From: Apostichopus japonicus
Lineage: Eukaryota > Echinodermata > Holothuroidea > Aspidochirotida > Stichopodidae
Direction of reading: 5' to 3'
DNA: 64,000 nt
NCBI RefSeq assembly: GCF_037975245.1
Contig: NC_092580.1
Coordinates: 17,868,001-17,932,000, forward strand
A model generated the notes under the pieces. The model saw only the letters and a list, made by a program, of their open reading frames with translations, did not search any database and was not told the DNA's origin. Positions 60,851 through 64,000 of this stretch are shown one piece after another; position 1 is the first letter of the stretch, and every line of letters begins with the position of its first letter. A program made the position numbers and the translations under genes.

Positions 60851-62466
60851 ATAAAGGTAAGAGAGGAGTGATGATGGAAAATGTATATAGAATAATGTTT
60901 ATGCGGTAAAAGCAAAACAGGTCAAATTCTTCCAAATGGTTTCTGTCAAAAGTTGCAAAAGATAGCACCATTTTGGTTCCAAGCATCCTCCGCTTGAGCA
61001 ACATTTCTCAAAGGGCATGGGTGGCAATCTCTCCCATTAAACCCCCTTCTCTCGACGACATAATTATCTTAACCCTCTCACCCCAGTACAAAATGGTGGT
61101 TGCGAGATTCGAGCAGCTTTCTTTATTTATTTTTTATTCGTTTAAGAATTAAAAAGATTTATTCTATCATGACATACCTGTTATGGGAGCAGGACAATAT
61201 GTCTTCCCTTGTATTCAGTCTGGATAAAGCAGACAAAAAGGTAAACAGCACTCGGACCTTGGTTTACAGGGAGTCTTCAAATCAAGGAGAAATATATTAA
61301 CATATATTATTTGTCAAAAGAAAACATTAAAGTGAAAAATCCATACATCATATCATATCTATATTTATTACATATCAGGTCAGGGCATTGTTATACTTTA
61401 ACCCATAATTTCTGTAGAAGATGGAATATTTCTAAGTAATTATTATTTCGCAAATTTTTAGTCGGAAAAGTTAAAAATCGATGAGTTAATGTAAAGAAAC
61501 AGTAACGAAAATTATTCTTTATGACTAGGGGATTTTAAATAAATTTGAATGATTCTAATTGTGGCTCTGTGAATGTGTTTTTGTATAATTCTTCTTTTAA
61601 TCATATTTTATTCTTGTTTTTTCTTCTTCTTAATTTAACATGCTGAATGTCAAATATGAAAGATCATGTTCAAATGTCTTAAGATATAATATTTTATTCT
61701 ACTTAAAATATCATTTCAATCTCAAACACACCATTTTCCTTGACATTGTAATATAAATGACGTCAGAGACAGGCTTTTACCTGCTTCCAATGGTCGTTTG
61801 GAGGAGTGTTGCAACATCAGACGCAAGGAAATGGTTATAAGTCTTGTCACAATCCCGTCGATTAGGTCAAAATATAAAACATAAAAACGGTCCCAAAATG
61901 ATTGGAAAGACATATCGAGTGGCCGTGAGACAAGCATTGGGTGTCAACTTTAATCCACCTGAGTGCTTAATATGTATTAATAGTGCATTTGGGAATATCT
62001 CATAACTTTCGATTGATTTATAAGTTGCTATATCCTGTCATTAATCACAACGAGAAAGGTTACATATTTTACATGAAAATGTGTGTTGCTAATAGTACAT
62101 TTCTCTTTATTTTCTGCCTAATTTTTTGGGCTTCTACCTCTTGAAATGTTATGCAAAATTAAAACAGAATGTTATGTATCCTTAACCTACCACACTTTTT
62201 CAACACGTATACTTAACCTAAGCTGTATTAACTCAAGCAATATTAGATGCTATTATTTTCACCAACCGGTGGAAACAATTCCAGCTATATATATACTGTA
62301 TATCATTTTAGCCATTGTTGGTTTTCCTATATAATTGGACGGGCGTACACTGTTACTGATTGATATGAATACTTTAAAATGGATATCCTTCTCCTTCTCT
62401 CAATCTAATCTCATTATTGTTCAGCCTATTATGGTGTGGTGGAGGGGGGGGGGGTTCAAATAACTC
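60851..62466. other. No firmly supported gene
   Basis: Unique AT-rich DNA. A minus-strand open stretch at 61781-61937 is followed by a good donor (GCAG|GTAAAAG at 61781/61780), but no family is recognised and its acceptor is poor. Likely intronic or intergenic between the hAT-like exons and the 63-kb exon. Confidence 0.4.
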
Positions 62467-62474
62467 CCTAAACC

Positions 62475-62828
62475 CAGTGGTGGAGCTAGGGGTATTGGTC
62501 AGGGGGGGCGAGAATAGTCTGTAGGGGCGCTTTCGTCACTATCTAAGCGGAGCGCCACCATTGGTTGGCGCGGAGTGTACAGAATTTTTTTGAGTAAAGA
62601 TACTACCTAGATCGCCTGAAATGACCCTTTCCAGGCCTTGCTAATTTTATCAGAAAATTACACCAACAAAATGTGACAAATGTCAATAGGTAGATGAGCG
62701 TGCAATAAAAAAGTCAATAATCGCGAATAAGTAAAAAGTGGTAAAAAGCTTAAAAGGGCGCCAGCAGTCCATTTGAGTCTGTCATGGGGGCATCTGCCCC
62801 CTCTGACTGTATGGACGCACCGCCACTG
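62475..62828. mobile_element. hAT-type MITE, 354 bp
   Basis: The ends are CAGTGGTGGAGC (62475-62486) and GCACCGCCACTG (62817-62828), inverted complements at 10 of 12 positions. Flanks CCTAAACC (62467-62474) and CCTATACC (62829-62836) form an 8-bp target duplication with one difference. The interior has no long frame and includes GGCGCCAG and CATGGGGGCATCTGCCCCC. CAGTGG-type ends plus 8-bp duplications are typical of hAT. Confidence 0.85.
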
Positions 62829-62897
62829 CCTATACCATCACCCCTCTCTTACACACTGGCGGTTCATGCGCTCCTGGATATGGGAAGACGGGCGATA

Positions 62898-62990
62898 CAT
62901 TCTCAGAGTAAATAGAGAGTAAATAACAGAGAGCAAATAGAGTAGAGAGTAAACAGGGAGTAAATAGAAACAGAGTAAATAGAGACCTTA
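62898..62990. repeat. AGAGTAAATAG tandem repeat
   Basis: Degenerate 10-16 bp units with AGAGTAAATAG, the same word that dominates the 34-41 kb low-complexity region. Confidence 0.8.
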
Positions 62991-63082
62991 ATTGCATTAA
63001 AATATAAGTAAGTCTTGCTGAAAATGAAGAATGGTTATAAAATACAGCTGTTTGTGTTGTATAGTTAAATTGTGTGTGATAC

Positions 63083-63237
63083 CTGATGACAGATATCCAA
63101 AGAGGTCGGTCTTCTATCTCGAACACTAACGCATTGGCCTTAGAGGTCTCTTTCGATGGGCCGTCTATTTCCATCGTAATAGTGACCTCTTCTCTCACCT
63201 CATCTTCTTCCCTGTCCAGATCATTCACTTTAGCCAT
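63083..63237 (-). CDS. First coding exon, tentatively SLC23 (nucleobase/ascorbate transporter)-like
   Basis: The ATG at 63237-63235 has a strong initiation context (AAG ATG G). The exon encodes MAKVNDLDREEDEVREEVTI, a Ser/Lys-rich stretch, and NALVFEIEDRPLWISVI, then ends at ATCAG|GTATCA (63083/63082) in phase 2. The acidic, unstructured N-terminus followed by an IEDxPxW motif resembles the cytoplasmic start of SLC23 transporters, where IEDVPPWY sits directly before the first membrane helix. These are plasma-membrane carriers of ascorbate or nucleobases. That helix would be in the next exon, at lower coordinates, which I could not locate. Reading on past the donor gives a longer frame (to 62830) that runs into the AGAGTAAATAG repeat and is presumably intronic. 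Another membrane or cytosolic protein with a similar N-terminus is possible. Confidence 0.45.
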
Positions 63238-64000
63238 CTTTACACTATACATAGTCCTTCTCCCACACCAGCCTAAATGCCAAGTAATGAATCTCAAAAG
63301 AAATATTCAAACTTTTTAAATACAATATCATAAGTTAATAAAGTAAATCATCATTTGCCGAAAATATTTATAATTGCTAAAGTTGACTCTTTTTGCAGAG
63401 TAATTTGAGATCAAGAGACAGTGTAGATCCAGCTGGGAGTTGTTCCATAACAACTCCCTGGTTATCCCCTGCAGACAACGAGGAGCGTTAATTTGATCGT
63501 TTCCAAATTTAAACGTCTTTGTGTGACCAAAATGCTTTGGAGGGTGTAAGTAAAGTTTGACGTTGGCGCATGACTTACCTTAATTCTTGTTATTTGACTT
63601 TCCAGCAGAATTTAATGGAGCAATGTCGACAAATTTGTCACAATCTGGTGGTTTGATATAATAGCATTAGAGGAAAGATTGAGGACATACATGGAAAACA
63701 ATCTGAATTTTCATTCGACCAAATTCCCAAATTCCACCAAGAACAATGTACTTAAAGCAACCCCGCCCCCCCCCCCGTCTCCCGCCCCACCAGGATTGTT
63801 TTTCAGAATTTTACCTCTCTTGACCTCAAATGACATTTAACCTAGCTTCACACCACACAAACTTATTGGGTTCTGGCACTCACTATAACAAGGTGAATCC
63901 ATACTTTTATAGTTTTTATAGTATAGTTAGTGTTTACAAGACAATTAGCATAACACAAACACACAAACGACATCACCATCACATCCTTTTGCCTTAGGCA
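63238..64000. other. Upstream region of the 63-kb exon; no further gene seen
   Basis: AT-rich DNA that would hold the 5' untranslated region and promoter of the minus-strand exon. A C-run lies at 63760-63780. No clear TATA box or additional exon was recognised. Confidence 0.4.

Noticed and set aside
61722-61958. Minus-strand exon encoding SFWDRFYVLYFDLIDG with a good donor at 61781/61780
   Set aside because: The acceptor has a poor pyrimidine tract, an in-frame stop lies just upstream of the ATG, and no family is recognised; kept only as a note.

Overview
This window is eukaryotic, almost certainly metazoan, intergenic and repeat-rich DNA. It has no operon structure, no ribosomal or ordinary tRNA genes, and no long intact gene. 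The few coding signals are exon-sized, with GT-AG splice sites in consistent phase. The mobile-element set (a Penelope-like retroelement with a GIY-YIG endonuclease, a tRNA-derived SINE, short hAT-type DNA transposons, a foldback-like inverted array) together with TTAGGG-like interstitial repeats fits a marine invertebrate. An echinoderm or another invertebrate deuterostome is my best guess, but the species cannot be fixed from the sequence alone.

Layout. 1-3.5 kb: a patchwork of related copies of one dispersed sequence. One copy carries a 767-bp hAT-type insertion with 8-bp target duplications, and a paralogous empty site lies nearby; an AACTGGG-motif tandem repeat follows. 3.47-24.58 kb: a satellite of about 105 units of roughly 200 bp, with multi-unit higher-order repeats. 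Every unit has a G-run forming a G-quadruplex motif, plus a branchpoint / polypyrimidine-AG / GTRAG arrangement resembling a 37-nt exon. 25-28.7 kb: diverged repeat family, SINE, TTAGGG-like array bracketed by a 170-bp direct duplication, and a 24-bp minisatellite. 29.7-31.1 kb: a frameshifted Penelope-like element ending in a hammerhead-ribozyme-like motif. 34-41.4 kb: GTAAATA-type low-complexity DNA with (TA)n and (CA)n runs and 1.2-1.3 kb tandem blocks. 42.1-49.9 kb: a second satellite of 220-bp units, interrupted three times by the same 155-bp module. 50.56-51.53 kb: four 205-212 bp repeats.

52.5-64 kb is the most gene-like part. There are candidate exons on the + strand (52.5-55.7 kb) overlapped by an inverted pair of 180-bp repeat arrays. 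Two well-phased terminal exons of a hAT-transposase-like gene lie on the - strand (59.5-60.0 kb), next to an almost perfect 87-bp-arm palindrome. Two further hAT-type MITEs have 8-bp target duplications. A minus-strand first coding exon at 63.1-63.2 kb may begin an SLC23 (nucleobase/ascorbate transporter)-like gene. Most of the many short open frames in the satellites are by-products of the repeats and are not annotated as genes.
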